The notes under the pieces are model-generated. The model worked only from the letters and a program-made list of their open reading frames with translations, was not told where the DNA came from and made no database searches. Positions 8,963 to 18,342 of a stretch of DNA of 64,000 bases are shown here, one piece after another. The DNA is from Youxingia wuxianensis (GTDB lineage: Bacteria > Bacillota > Clostridia > Oscillospirales > Ruminococcaceae): contig NZ_JACRTD010000005.1 in the NCBI RefSeq assembly GCF_014385085.1, forward strand, positions 1-64,000, given 5' to 3'. Both the position numbers and the translations under genes were made by a program. Within the stretch, counting starts at the first letter, position 1; each line of letters begins with the position of its first letter.

Positions 8963-9776
8963 GATGCTGATAGGGCTGTTTTCCTACGATTTTATCCGCC
9001 GGGCGCTGGTGGTGGGAACTTTGGTCAGCTTATGCGCCGCCCTGCTGGGAGTTACCTTGGTGCTCAAACGGTACTCTATGATCGGGGATGGCCTTTCCCA
9101 TGTGGGCTTTGGCGCGCTGTCTATCGCTTTGGCGGCAAATTTGGCGCCTTTGCAGGTGTCGGTGCCTGTTGTGGTGATTGCGGCGTTTTTGCTTTTACGG
9201 CTCAGTGAAAACAGCAAGATCAAAGGGGATGCGGCGATCGCGCTTATTGCCAGCAGCTCAGTGGCCATCGGAGTTATTGTCACCTCCCTGTCCCAGGGGA
9301 TGAATACGGACGTTTATAACTACATGTTCGGCAGCATCCTGGCTATGAGTTCCAGTGATGTATTTCTCAGTGTGATTCTTTCGGTGATTGTGCTGGTGAT
9401 GTTTGTATTTTTTTATCATCGGATTTTCGCTGTGACGTTTGACGAGGGCTTTGCTAAGGCTACGGGCACTAAGGTAGGAAACTATAACATTCTGATTGCA
9501 TTGCTAACGGCATTGACTATCGTGGTGGGGATGCGGATTATGGGTACCATGCTCATATCCAGTCTGATTATTTTCCCGGCGCTGACCTCTATGCGCGTTT
9601 GCCGGACCTTTAAAACTGTTGTGATCAGTTCGGCGATCATTTCGGTGGTTTGTTTCTTTTTGGGAATACTTGCCTCCTTTGCCTTTTCCCTGCCTGCGGG
9701 GGCGAGTATTGTAGTAGTAAATCTGGCGGTATTCGGGATATTTTTTATTGTTGGAGTCATAAAAGAGAAAACATAA
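8955..9776 (+). CDS. znuB: Zinc ABC transporter permease
   Basis: This is a 273-residue ABC-3 family permease with about eight membrane segments and the family motif GDGLSHVGFGALSIAL near residue 40. The ATG at 8955, inside the end of znuC, follows GGGGGTGGA closely; an upstream in-frame GTG at 8946 would add three residues. It forms the membrane channel for ZnuAC. Confidence 0.92.
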   Translation: MLEMLIGLFSYDFIRRALVVGTLVSLCAALLGVTLVLKRYSMIGDGLSHVGFGALSIALAANLAPLQVSVPVVVIAAFLLLRLSENSKIKGDAAIALIASSSVAIGVIVTSLSQGMNTDVYNYMFGSILAMSSSDVFLSVILSVIVLVMFVFFYHRIFAVTFDEGFAKATGTKVGNYNILIALLTALTIVVGMRIMGTMLISSLIIFPALTSMRVCRTFKTVVISSAIISVVCFFLGILASFAFSLPAGASIVVVNLAVFGIFFIVGVIKEKT

Positions 9777-9781
9777 AAAGA

Positions 9782-9829
9782 AAATAGAAAGAGGCCTCCC
9801 GCATTCATGCGGGAGGCCTCTTTCTATTT
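9782..9829. terminator. Strong bidirectional terminator after znuB
   Basis: A very long inverted repeat of more than 20 bp (9782-9804 with 9807-9829, short TC loop) is rich in A at its left end and T at its right end. Confidence 0.9.
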
Positions 9830-10093
9830 ATATAAAAAAGTGAAAGAAAAAGCACTTTGGTTCTTTTGGTCTGTCCCGCCCGCCGGACCGGTATTCCGAC
9901 CATTCGGCGGGCTAACAGCATGTATTTTAAAAGTAATAGAGGGGGCGTTTGCTATGGTCTTAGTATACCGGGAGAATGTGAAGTCCGTTTGAAGAATAAT
10001 AAAATTAAATTGTAAAACTTTGTGATGAAACTATTTCTAATGTGCAGGATTAACTAAAAACATCAGGGATAACAAGACAAAATCACCAAATAT
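9830..10093. other. Non-coding stretch upstream of pstS
   Basis: No credible gene is seen. The only structure noted is an 8-bp GC inverted repeat, GCCCGCCG at 9878-9885 and CGGCGGGC at 9905-9912, with a 19-base loop and no T run. Its role is unknown. Confidence 0.4.
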
Positions 10094-10147
10094 TTTACCT
10101 GGATTTTACATAGCTGCTCTTTGGATTTTACAATCGGCCGCTATACT
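10094..10147 (+). promoter_or_regulatory. Pho-box repeats and promoter of pstS
   Basis: TTTACC at 10094, TTTACA at 10105 and TTTACA at 10127 lie 11 and 22 bp apart, the helical phasing of PhoP/PhoB boxes. The last two sit in an identical TGGATTTTACA. A -10 box TATACT follows at 10142-10147 with no good -35, as expected of an activator-dependent promoter. Another TTTACA at 10182 keeps the phase (55 bp after 10127). Confidence 0.72.
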
Positions 10148-10245
10148 GTAGCTTGTAAACGAAAGAAAAAAGTACATAGAGTTTACATGAATTTGAGAAA
10201 AATATGCAGCGGGGAAAACCCGTGTAAAAGAAAGGTGAAAAACAA

Positions 10246-11208
10246 ATGAAAAGAGTAGTAAGTGTTTTGCTGGTAGCTATGTTAGCATTGTCTGTATTCG
10301 CGGGCTGTTCTTCCACAGACGCCAGTACTCCCTCTACAAGCGATACCCCGGCGGCTCCTTCCCAGGAGCAGGTTTCCTCCCAAGAGCAGGCCCCTTCCCA
10401 GGAGGATGCTTCCTCGGATTTTGATACTGCCGCGGAAATTGCGGTAATCAGCCGGGAACCAGGTTCCGGAACCCGCGGCGCTTTTGTTGAACTGTTCGGC
10501 ATTGAAGAAAAGGATGCGGATGGCAACAAAGTCGACCACACCACCGAAGAGGCGGATATCGCTTCCAAAACCGATGTGATGCTTACCAACGTTGCAGGCA
10601 ATCCAGCAGCTATCGGCTATGTATCCTTGGGTTCGTTAAATGACACTGTAAAAGCGCTGAACATTGATGGAGTAGAAGCTACCGCTGAAAACGTAAAAAG
10701 CGGCACGTATAAAGTTTCCCGTCCGTTTAATATCGCCACCAAAGGCGAAGCTACAGGGCTTGCAAAAGACTTTATCGACTTTATCATGAGCAAAGAAGGC
10801 CAGGAAGTGGTTTCTGACGGCTACATCCCGGTAAACGACGCGGCTCAGGCGTATGCGGGAAGCAAGCCGGAGGGAAAAATTGTAGTTGCCGGCTCCTCCT
10901 CGGTATCTCCGATTATGCAAAAACTCAAAGAAGCGTATATCGCTGTCAATCCTGCGGCAACGATTGAAATCCAGACCAGCGACTCCACCGCCGGCATGAC
11001 CGCCACGCTGGAAGGTACCTGTGATATCGGTATGGCCTCCCGTGAGCTTAAAGAAAGCGAAGCTGCCGAACTTACTGCTACCGCCATTGCCAACGACGGG
11101 ATCGCGGTTATTGTAAACGCGGCGAACCCAGCAGGAGAAATGACTTCTGAGCAGGTAAAATCTATCTTTACCGGTGAAACACTTGTATGGAGCGATATCA
11201 TTAAATAA
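10246..11208 (+). CDS. pstS: Phosphate ABC transporter binding lipoprotein, circularly permuted
   Basis: This 320-residue protein has a lipoprotein signal with lipobox VFAGC (Cys 21), a Ser/Gln-rich linker to about 60, then two halves in an unusual order. The half with SREPGSGTRGAF (69-80), normally the C-terminal part of PstS, comes first. The half with KIVVAGSSSVSP (211-222), CDIGMASREL and DGIAVIVN, normally N-terminal, comes second. The protein ends at FTGETLVWSDIIK, exactly where the first half would usually continue. All phosphate-binding segments are present, so it is probably active. It is followed by pstCAB and phoU-phoPR and preceded by a Pho box. The ATG follows AAAGGTG. Confidence 0.9.
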   Translation: MKRVVSVLLVAMLALSVFAGCSSTDASTPSTSDTPAAPSQEQVSSQEQAPSQEDASSDFDTAAEIAVISREPGSGTRGAFVELFGIEEKDADGNKVDHTTEEADIASKTDVMLTNVAGNPAAIGYVSLGSLNDTVKALNIDGVEATAENVKSGTYKVSRPFNIATKGEATGLAKDFIDFIMSKEGQEVVSDGYIPVNDAAQAYAGSKPEGKIVVAGSSSVSPIMQKLKEAYIAVNPAATIEIQTSDSTAGMTATLEGTCDIGMASRELKESEAAELTATAIANDGIAVIVNAANPAGEMTSEQVKSIFTGETLVWSDIIK

Positions 11209-11230
11209 ATCCAACAGGCCGAAATCCTCC

Positions 11231-11260
11231 AGGGGCGGATACGAATATCCGCCCCTTTCT
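11231..11260 (+). terminator. Terminator or attenuator between pstS and pstC
   Basis: An 11-bp stem (11231-11241 with 11246-11256, loop CGAA) is followed by TTCTT. It may hold down the level of pstCAB relative to the binding protein, as is common in pst operons. Confidence 0.8.
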
Positions 11261-11274
11261 TGGAAACAGGGTAT

Positions 11275-11291
11275 TTTACACTTCTTTTACA
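11275..11291 (+). promoter_or_regulatory. Second Pho-box-like repeat pair before pstC
   Basis: TTTACA occurs at 11275 and again at 11286, 11 bp apart, the same phasing as before pstS. It lies only 23 bp before the pstC start codon, so a normal promoter would barely fit; it could mark PhoP binding for a downstream start or be incidental. Confidence 0.4.
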
Positions 11292-11313
11292 TAGAGGGAT
11301 GAGGTAAACGTGT

Positions 11314-12174
11314 ATGAGCAGGCAAAAGCTGATTGAAAAGGCAATGGAAATCCTTTTTCTTATTTGTGCTTTGACTTCTATTATAGCAGTATTATTGATC
11401 TGCATTTTTCTATTTGCTAATGGAGTTCCCGCCATGTCTAAAATCGGGGTATTTAACTTCCTTTTGGGAACCAAATGGACGCCGCAGGATATTCCTGCGT
11501 CCTTTGGGATTTTTCCTATGATCTTAGGCAGCATTTATGTCACTGCGGGAGCGATTATTATTGGAGTTCCTATTGGAATTTTAACATCGGTATTTATGGC
11601 GAAAATGTGTCCCAAGCCCTTATATAAAATATTAAAGCCAGCGGTGGAACTGCTGGCGGGTATTCCGTCCATTGTATACGGATTTTTTGGACTGGTGCTG
11701 CTGGTGCCATTGATCCGGGAAACCTTTGGCGGAAAAGGCACCAGCATGTTGACCGCGTCGATTTTGCTGGGGATTATGATTTTACCCACGATTATTGGCG
11801 TAAGTGAATCTTCTATCCGGGCGGTGCCGGACAGCTACTATGAGGGGGCCCTGGCCTTAGGAGCCACCCATGAGAGAGCGGTATTTTTTACCGTGCTTCC
11901 TGCCGCTAAATCGGGAATCCTAGCTGGGGTAGTGTTGGGAATCGGCCGTGCCATCGGCGAGACCATGGCGGTGATTATGGTAGCGGGAAACCAGCCCAGG
12001 ATGCCCGCTGGAATTCTCAAAGGGGTACGGACAATGACGGCCAATATCGTTATTGAAATGGGATATGCGGCCGATCTGCACCGGGAAGCGCTCATCGCTA
12101 CCGGGGTGGTGCTGTTCGTATTTATCCTAATTATTAATCTGGCGTTTTCGCTTTTGAAAAGGAAGGTGGATTGA
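11314..12174 (+). CDS. pstC: Phosphate ABC transporter permease PstC
   Basis: This 286-residue membrane protein has about six transmembrane segments. Family features are the N-terminal helix, FLLGTKWTPQD, PSIVYGFFGL, and the cytoplasmic EAA-like loop GALALGATHERAVFFTVLPAA (near 180-200) that contacts PstB. The start at 11314 has GGGATGAGG upstream. Its stop overlaps the pstA start. Confidence 0.94.
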   Translation: MSRQKLIEKAMEILFLICALTSIIAVLLICIFLFANGVPAMSKIGVFNFLLGTKWTPQDIPASFGIFPMILGSIYVTAGAIIIGVPIGILTSVFMAKMCPKPLYKILKPAVELLAGIPSIVYGFFGLVLLVPLIRETFGGKGTSMLTASILLGIMILPTIIGVSESSIRAVPDSYYEGALALGATHERAVFFTVLPAAKSGILAGVVLGIGRAIGETMAVIMVAGNQPRMPAGILKGVRTMTANIVIEMGYAADLHREALIATGVVLFVFILIINLAFSLLKRKVD

Positions 12175-13082
12175 TGAACCAGACAGCAGCTTCTGCAAGG
12201 CCGCAAAAGCATCCGATTAACCGGTTGACCCTTAAGCAAAGGATAAAAAGCTATTTGAAGCATCCTCTTTCCTTATTTTTATTTTTGATTGTTGCGGCCG
12301 CTACTCTGATTACCGTATTCGTGCTTTTCTTTTTGATCCTATATATTTTAATCAAAGGGATTCCCTATTTGACGCCTTCCCTGTTCGCTTTTGAGTATAA
12401 CAGCGAGAATGTTTCGATGTTTCCGGCGATTATTACTACGATTATGATGACAGTTTTTTCGCTGATTTTGGCGGTGCCGTTGGGAATTTTCACCGCTATT
12501 TATCTAGTGGAATATGCAAGGCGGGGAAACAAGATAGTAGAGCTGGTACGTCTTACCTCCGAAACTTTGTCGGGGATACCTTCTATTGTTTACGGGCTGT
12601 TCGGAATGTTATTTTTTGTAACGGCGCTGCATTGGGGATTTTCCTTGATCGCCGGCGCGTTTACCTTGGCGATTATGATCCTGCCGCTGATTATGCGCAC
12701 CACGGAAGAGGCGCTGAAATCGGTGCCTGACACCTACCGGGAAGCAAGTTTCGGTTTGGGAGCAGGCAGACTTCGCACCGTATTCCGAATTGTACTCCCC
12801 TCGGCGATCCCGGGAATTTTGGCCGGGGTGATCTTAGCGATCGGCAGGATTGTAGGAGAAACCGCCGCGTTAATCTATACAGCGGGAACTGTGGCGCAAA
12901 TCCCTACGGGAAGAGAGTTCCTTTTCATGTCCGGGCGTACGCTGGCGATCCACATGTGGGCCTTATCGGGGGAAGGGCTGAATACCAACCAGGCATATGC
13001 CACGGCGGTAGTTTTGTTGATTGTGGTGCTTTTGATTAACTGGCTGTCGGCGGCAGTAGCGAAAAGGCTTGCCAAGAGCTAG
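12174..13082 (+). CDS. pstA: Phosphate ABC transporter permease PstA
   Basis: This 302-residue permease starts at the ATG overlapping the pstC stop codon by one base. It has a basic cytoplasmic N-terminus of about 35 residues, six membrane segments, [17 protein letters not shown], and the EAA-like loop [22 protein letters not shown]. It pairs with PstC to form the phosphate channel. Confidence 0.94.
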   Translation: MNQTAASARPQKHPINRLTLKQRIKSYLKHPLSLFLFLIVAAATLITVFVLFFLILYILIKGIPYLTPSLFAFEYNSENVSMFPAIITTIMMTVFSLILAVPLGIFTAIYLVEYARRGNKIVELVRLTSETLSGIPSIVYGLFGMLFFVTALHWGFSLIAGAFTLAIMILPLIMRTTEEALKSVPDTYREASFGLGAGRLRTVFRIVLPSAIPGILAGVILAIGRIVGETAALIYTAGTVAQIPTGREFLFMSGRTLAIHMWALSGEGLNTNQAYATAVVLLIVVLLINWLSAAVAKRLAKS

Positions 13083-13096
13083 GAAAGGGTGAGATC

Positions 13097-13846
13097 ATGG
13101 GAAAATTTGAAATTAAAAATGCGGACCTTTATTATAATGATTTCCACGCGTTAAAAAATATTAATCTGGATATCCCCCAAAAACAAATTACTGCTTTTAT
13201 TGGTCCGTCCGGCTGCGGAAAATCTACATTACTTAAAAGCTTAAACCGAATGAATGATTTAATTGAAGGCTGCAAAATCACCGGAGAATTTCTGCTGGAT
13301 GGAGAAGATATCTACGGCAATATGGATGTAAACCTACTGCGCAAACGGGTGGGCATGGTATTTCAAAAACCAAATCCTTTTCCGATGAGCGTATATGACA
13401 ATATTGCCTTTGGACCTCGCACCCATGGGATACACAGCAAATCCAAACTGGATGATATTGTGGAAAAATCTCTGCGCAACGCCGCTATTTGGGAAGAAGT
13501 AAAGGACCGCCTGAAAAAAAGCGCTTTGGGGCTTTCCGGCGGACAGCAGCAAAGGCTGTGTATTGCCAGAGCTTTGGCGGTAGAGCCGGAAGTGCTTTTG
13601 ATGGATGAGCCTACCAGCGCGCTGGATCCCATTTCCACATCCAAAATTGAAGATCTGGTATTGGAAATTAAACGGGAGTATACTATAATTATAGTAACTC
13701 ACAACATGCAGCAGGCTACCCGAATTTCTGATCGCACCGCGTTTTTTCTACTGGGTGAGGTGGTGGAATATGATCAGACGGAAAATCTGTTTTCCATGCC
13801 CAAGGACAAACGGACAGAAGATTATATTACTGGCCGTTTTGGATGA
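13097..13846 (+). CDS. pstB: Phosphate ABC transporter ATPase
   Basis: This 249-residue ATPase shows Walker [10 protein letters not shown], a PstB-type Q-loop region ([16 protein letters not shown]), signature [15 protein letters not shown], Walker [13 protein letters not shown] and the H-loop VTHNMQQA. It lies 14 bases after pstA with GAAAGGGTGAG as the ribosome binding site. Confidence 0.97.
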   Translation: MGKFEIKNADLYYNDFHALKNINLDIPQKQITAFIGPSGCGKSTLLKSLNRMNDLIEGCKITGEFLLDGEDIYGNMDVNLLRKRVGMVFQKPNPFPMSVYDNIAFGPRTHGIHSKSKLDDIVEKSLRNAAIWEEVKDRLKKSALGLSGGQQQRLCIARALAVEPEVLLMDEPTSALDPISTSKIEDLVLEIKREYTIIIVTHNMQQATRISDRTAFFLLGEVVEYDQTENLFSMPKDKRTEDYITGRFG

Positions 13847-13864
13847 TGAAGGGAGAAAACTGCA

Positions 13865-14521
13865 ATGAGAAATCGATTTGACCGGGAACTGGAAGTTCTC
13901 AATAACGAGCTTATTTCTATGGGGGCGCTTATTGAAAATGCCATCGGCGACGCGGTAAAAGCGTTAATAGAAAAAGATGCAGGGCTTGCCTATAAAGCCA
14001 TTGATTTTGACAGCGAAGTAGATGAAAAAGAAAAAGACATTGAGCGCCGGTGTTTAAAGCTGCTGCTTCAGCAGCAGCCGGTGGCGGCAGATCTGCGAAT
14101 GATTTCCACCGCCTTGAAAATGATTACGGATATGGAGCGTATCGGCGATCAGGCAAGGGACATTTCGGAAATTACCATCCGGCTGATTAATGAAGATTAT
14201 ATCACCTCCATGGAACATATCAGCAAAATGGCCAAGGATACGATCAGCATGGTAACCCGCAGTGTGGACGCTTATGTGGCTCATGATTTAAAGCTGGCTC
14301 AGGAAGTCATCGAATATGACGATGTGGTAGACGGATTATTTGATAAGGTAAAGGCCGATTTAATCGGGCTGATTCGGGAAAGCGCCGATAATGGCGAACA
14401 GGCAGTGGATCTGCTGATGGTTGCCAAGTATTTTGAGCGTATCGGCGACCATGCCACCAACATTGCGGAATGGGTGGTATTTTCAATTACTGGCCAGCAT
14501 GGGAGCCAGCGGGTGATTTAA
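13865..14521 (+). CDS. phoU: Phosphate signalling regulator PhoU
   Basis: This 218-residue all-helical protein has two PhoU repeats, each with a DxxRIGDxAxxI motif (MERIGDQARDI near 96 and FERIGDHATNIAEW near 192) that binds metal. It links the Pst transporter to the PhoR kinase and shuts down Pho signalling when phosphate is plentiful. It lies between pstB and phoPR, the standard place. Confidence 0.95.
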   Translation: MRNRFDRELEVLNNELISMGALIENAIGDAVKALIEKDAGLAYKAIDFDSEVDEKEKDIERRCLKLLLQQQPVAADLRMISTALKMITDMERIGDQARDISEITIRLINEDYITSMEHISKMAKDTISMVTRSVDAYVAHDLKLAQEVIEYDDVVDGLFDKVKADLIGLIRESADNGEQAVDLLMVAKYFERIGDHATNIAEWVVFSITGQHGSQRVI

Positions 14522-14544
14522 ACTGAGGATAGGAGACAGAGGAT

Positions 14545-15237
14545 ATGGCAGACGCTATGATCTATCTTGTGGAAGATGACGAAAGTATACGGGAACTGAT
14601 ATTGTACGCTTTGCATAGCAGCGGCTTTGAGGGCCGGGGCTTTTCCAGCGCGGAGGAGTTGTGGCCGGCAATTAAGGCTGGCACTCCAAATCTGGTGCTT
14701 TTGGATATTATGCTTCCCGGAGAAGACGGCCTGAAAATCCTATCAAAAATCCGCCAAAACCCTCAGATGAGACAGACCCCGGTAATTATGCTTACAGCGA
14801 AGGCGGCGGAATATGATAAAGTAAAAGGACTGGATTTGGGAGCGGATGATTATATAACCAAGCCTTTTGGGGTTATGGAGCTGATCTCCCGCATCCGGGC
14901 GGTACTGCGCCGGTCCAATGTGCAGGCGCCGTCAGAGGAAGCGCTGGTTTATCAAACTATCCGGCTGGATCCTCAAAGAAGGACGGTTACCGCCTCGGAC
15001 GTGCCGGTAACCCTGACCTTTAAAGAATTTGAGCTGCTCAGTTACCTTTTGAAAAATGAAGGAATTGTTCTGACCAGGGAAAAAATTATGGAAAAGGTAT
15101 GGGGATTCGATTATGAAGGAGAAAGCCGGACAGTGGATATGCATATTAAATCCCTGCGCCACAAGCTGGGGTCCAGCGGAGAATTGATACAGACCGTGCG
15201 CGGAGTAGGTTATAAAATAGGAGGCCAGGAGAGATGA
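14545..15237 (+). CDS. phoP: OmpR-family response regulator PhoP/PhoB
   Basis: This 230-residue regulator has a receiver domain (acidic pair EDD near 11-13, phosphoacceptor aspartate in LLDIMLPGEDG, lysine in YITKPFG) and a C-terminal winged helix (about 130-228, ESRTVDMHIKSLRHKLG). Given the pst operon it is the phosphate-starvation regulator, expected to bind the TTTACA repeats upstream of pstS. It overlaps phoR by four bases. Confidence 0.93.
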   Translation: MADAMIYLVEDDESIRELILYALHSSGFEGRGFSSAEELWPAIKAGTPNLVLLDIMLPGEDGLKILSKIRQNPQMRQTPVIMLTAKAAEYDKVKGLDLGADDYITKPFGVMELISRIRAVLRRSNVQAPSEEALVYQTIRLDPQRRTVTASDVPVTLTFKEFELLSYLLKNEGIVLTREKIMEKVWGFDYEGESRTVDMHIKSLRHKLGSSGELIQTVRGVGYKIGGQER

Positions 15238-16913
15238 AAAAGCGGATATACATCAGCCTGTGTTTCACCTCTCTGGTGCTGGTTCTTCTGACAGCAGGGG
15301 TGATGCTGTGGGTATCCTATGGTATGGGGATCTCTCAAGCGAAGAACAGTTTGAAAAACCAGACGATTATGATAGAAAATGGAATATCCTTCGTAGGCGA
15401 TGAGCAGTTGGGATATCTGGATACGGAGGTAAAAGGGCTTCGGGATATGCGTATTACCTGGCTCAACGCGGACGGATCCGTCCTCTTTGACACTTCAGCG
15501 GACAGTGCGTCCATGGAAAACCACAGCCAGCGCCCGGAAATGATAGCGGCCCTGCAAAAAGGGGAGGGGACGGATGTGCGTCACTCTCAAACGGTAGGAC
15601 AGGACAGCGTATATTATGCCAAAAGGCTTTCCGACGGCTCGGTGCTGCGTCTGTCCATGCAGACCAAAAGTGTAGGTACCGTATTTCAAAATGCGCTGCC
15701 GTTGGTGCTGGGGATAGTTGTTATGTTATTGGGGGCTTGCTTTATTATTGCTTCCCAACTGACAAAACGAATCCTTCTCCCCGTAAAACAACTGGCTCAG
15801 AATATTGAGGACGATCAGGAATATTCGGGATATGGGGAGCTGGAGCCTTTCTATCACAAGATCAAAGAACAGAACCGGATGATTAAGTCCCAGATGGATA
15901 AACTGGCGGACGAGCGGGATCGAATCAGCACAATCACAAGCAATATGCGGGAAGGCCTCATTTTAGTTGATCTGCAAAAGGATATTCTTTCGGTAAATAA
16001 AAGCGCCCTCTCCCTGCTGGAAGTAAAAAAAGGCGACTATGAGGGGAAGGGGATATTGACCCTTTGCCGGAACGTAGAGTTTTCTCATTGCGTAGATCAG
16101 GCGGTGGAAGGAACCGGATGTGATATTCTTCTGGAAAACGGCCGCGGCTCTGTACAGGTATATGCCAATCCAGTATTTGCCGGGAAAAAAGTATGCGGAG
16201 GGATTATCCTGCTGGTAGATGTGACGCAGCAGCAGAAAGCGGAAAAAATCCGCCGGGATTTTACCGCTAACGTATCCCATGAACTAAAAACGCCTCTCAC
16301 ATCCATCTCTGGTTTTGCGGAGATGATTTCGGGGGGGATGGTAAGTTCCCCCCAGGATATCAAAAAGTTTGCCGGAAGGATTTATCGGGAGGCCAGCAGG
16401 CTGATTACCTTGACGGATGATATTATTCGGCTTTCCCAGATTGAGGAAGGCACCGATCCGGAAAAAGAACCAATATCGCTGAGGCCGATTTGTGAGAATG
16501 TACTAAATACCCTGCAGATCATTGCTCAGCAAAAACAGGTATCCCTCAGCATCCAAGGGGAAGAAGGCCAGCTCAGCGCCAATCCCAGAATGATGGAGGA
16601 ACTGATCTTTAACCTTTGCGATAATGGGATCAAGTACAATCAACCCGGGGGCAGCGTGAAAATTTCGATCAGGCAGGAACCCGGGGAAGTTGTCCTTTCG
16701 GTAAAAGATACAGGGATTGGGATACCCAAGGAACATCAGTCCCGTATTTTCGAGAGATTTTACCGTGTGGATAAAAGCCGTTCCAAACAAACCGGCGGCA
16801 CGGGGCTTGGACTTTCGATTGTCAAGCATATTGTGGAGAGCCACCGCGGTTCCCTGACGCTGGAAAGCCAGGAAGGCGAAGGCACTGAGGTGACCATACG
16901 TTTTCCCTTATAA
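15234..16913 (+). CDS. phoR: Phosphate sensor histidine kinase PhoR
   Basis: This 559-residue kinase has two membrane segments (about 7-30 and 158-180) around an extracytoplasmic sensor, a HAMP-like stretch, a PAS domain (about 235-330), the phosphoacceptor box FTANVSHELKTPLTSISGF (about 344-362), and an HATPase domain with N, G1 (DTGIGIP) and G2 (GTGLGLSIV) boxes. It phosphorylates the overlapping PhoP and is controlled through PhoU and Pst. Confidence 0.93.
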   Translation: MKKRIYISLCFTSLVLVLLTAGVMLWVSYGMGISQAKNSLKNQTIMIENGISFVGDEQLGYLDTEVKGLRDMRITWLNADGSVLFDTSADSASMENHSQRPEMIAALQKGEGTDVRHSQTVGQDSVYYAKRLSDGSVLRLSMQTKSVGTVFQNALPLVLGIVVMLLGACFIIASQLTKRILLPVKQLAQNIEDDQEYSGYGELEPFYHKIKEQNRMIKSQMDKLADERDRISTITSNMREGLILVDLQKDILSVNKSALSLLEVKKGDYEGKGILTLCRNVEFSHCVDQAVEGTGCDILLENGRGSVQVYANPVFAGKKVCGGIILLVDVTQQQKAEKIRRDFTANVSHELKTPLTSISGFAEMISGGMVSSPQDIKKFAGRIYREASRLITLTDDIIRLSQIEEGTDPEKEPISLRPICENVLNTLQIIAQQKQVSLSIQGEEGQLSANPRMMEELIFNLCDNGIKYNQPGGSVKISIRQEPGEVVLSVKDTGIGIPKEHQSRIFERFYRVDKSRSKQTGGTGLGLSIVKHIVESHRGSLTLESQEGEGTEVTIRFPL

Positions 16914-16920
16914 CAAGCCA

Positions 16921-16955
16921 AAAGGCCATTTGCATATGCAAATGGCCTTTTTAAT
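16921..16955. terminator. Bidirectional terminator between phoR and the polymerase gene
   Basis: A perfect 30-bp palindrome (16921-16950) with AAA and TTT ends serves two convergent genes. It directly abuts the stop codon of the minus-strand gene at 16951. Confidence 0.9.
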
Positions 16956-18165
16956 CGTCTTTTTCAATCCCCAGATCGTTATGAATCACCGTCCCGAATG
17001 AAATGGCTCCCTGACCGTATTTTTCTCGGATAATGTCCATTGCATTCTCCAGTTTTTCTTGTTTTTTCCGCGCTGGCGCATCTGGGTTTGTATAAAAGGA
17101 AAGCTGTTCCTCTACCTGATCGGCGGGAATAAGACCAGAGCCGGTAATTGCCAGCATACGAATAGGAGCGCCTATACGCCAGGAAGAACTGACAATCTCC
17201 AAAGACAGATCGATCAACTCCTGGGACAGATTGGTTGGAAAAGGAAGAGGACGCTGCCGGGTGATGACTTTAAACTGCGGATCTTTGATTGTCACCTGAA
17301 GAGTCTGGCACTTTAACCCGTGTTTGCGCAGCCGCCCCGCAACTGTGTCACACAGCGCCCGGACCCCCAGGCGAATATCTTCAATTCCGGTTAAGTTGCG
17401 CCGGAAAGTGATCCCGTTTCCTACGGATTTAATTTCCCGCTGTTCATAAATAGAGGCAACCGGGCTGTCGTCAATACCATTGGCGTAATCATGGATCAGT
17501 TCCCCTACCTTGCCCAGCTTCCCGGCAATCAGCCGTTTATCGCTTCTGGCCAGATCTCCGATAGTTTTAATGTATAATTTGTCCAACTGTTCTCTGGCGG
17601 AGCGTCCCACATACATCAGCGCGCTTACCGGCAGAGGAAAAAGCAGTTCTTGATAGTTTCCCCGGGTAATGACGGTAGTGGCGTCCGGTTTTTTATAATC
17701 GCTGCCCAGTTTGGCGTAAATCTTGTTGAACGAGACCCCGGCGGAAATAGTAATTCCCAATTCTTCCCGAATGGTATTTCGCAGAGTATCGGCAATCTGT
17801 TTTCCGTCCCCGAATAAATTTTGACAGCCAGTGACGTCCAGCCAAGACTCATCGATGCTAAACGGTTCCACCCGATCGGTAAATCGCTGATAAATAGCGT
17901 TGATCATGCGGGAATACCGCTGGTACTCCCGATGGTGGGCCGCCGCCAGCACCAGATCGGGACATTTTCGTTTCGCCTGCCAGATAGTTTCTGCGGTTTG
18001 AACATTGTATTTTTTAGCCAGTTCGTTTTTTGCCAATATAATCCCATGACGGTTCTGCGGATCTCCGCATACCGCCATAGGCACATTTTTATATTCCGGA
18101 TGCATCGCGCATTCAACAGACGCATAAAATCCGTTGCAATCGCAGTGTAAAATTGTACGATCCAC
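16951..18165 (-). CDS. dinB: Y-family DNA polymerase (DinB/Pol IV type)
   Basis: About 404 residues from GTG at 18165, with GAGAGG ten bases upstream; TTG at 18168 is also possible, while the longer upstream reading has no family similarity. Catalytic regions are LHCDCNGFYASVE near the start, SIDESWLDV near 105, and the little-finger domain at the C-terminus. The usual HVDMDAFYASVE reads HCDCNGFYASVE here, a variant group seen in clostridia. It is an error-prone translesion polymerase. It stands alone, convergent with phoR. Confidence 0.88.
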   Translation of the reverse strand: MDRTILHCDCNGFYASVECAMHPEYKNVPMAVCGDPQNRHGIILAKNELAKKYNVQTAETIWQAKRKCPDLVLAAAHHREYQRYSRMINAIYQRFTDRVEPFSIDESWLDVTGCQNLFGDGKQIADTLRNTIREELGITISAGVSFNKIYAKLGSDYKKPDATTVITRGNYQELLFPLPVSALMYVGRSAREQLDKLYIKTIGDLARSDKRLIAGKLGKVGELIHDYANGIDDSPVASIYEQREIKSVGNGITFRRNLTGIEDIRLGVRALCDTVAGRLRKHGLKCQTLQVTIKDPQFKVITRQRPLPFPTNLSQELIDLSLEIVSSSWRIGAPIRMLAITGSGLIPADQVEEQLSFYTNPDAPARKKQEKLENAMDIIREKYGQGAISFGTVIHNDLGIEKDD

Positions 18166-18342
18166 CAAATTTACGCCTCTCTCTTTTCTTGAAAGAAATA
18201 TATTGCTATAATAAGTAACGGAAAATCTTGCGTTTCTCAGCAGCGGACAAGCTTTCAGTCCGTATGAAGGGTTATAATGAAATAATATCATAAAACCTGT
18301 TTTTTAAACAGGGTAATTTTATGCAGGAGTAAGAAAAGACAT

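Noticed and set aside
9807..9992. 61-codon open frame on the plus strand
   Set aside because: It starts inside the znuB terminator, has no ribosome binding site and no recognisable sequence.
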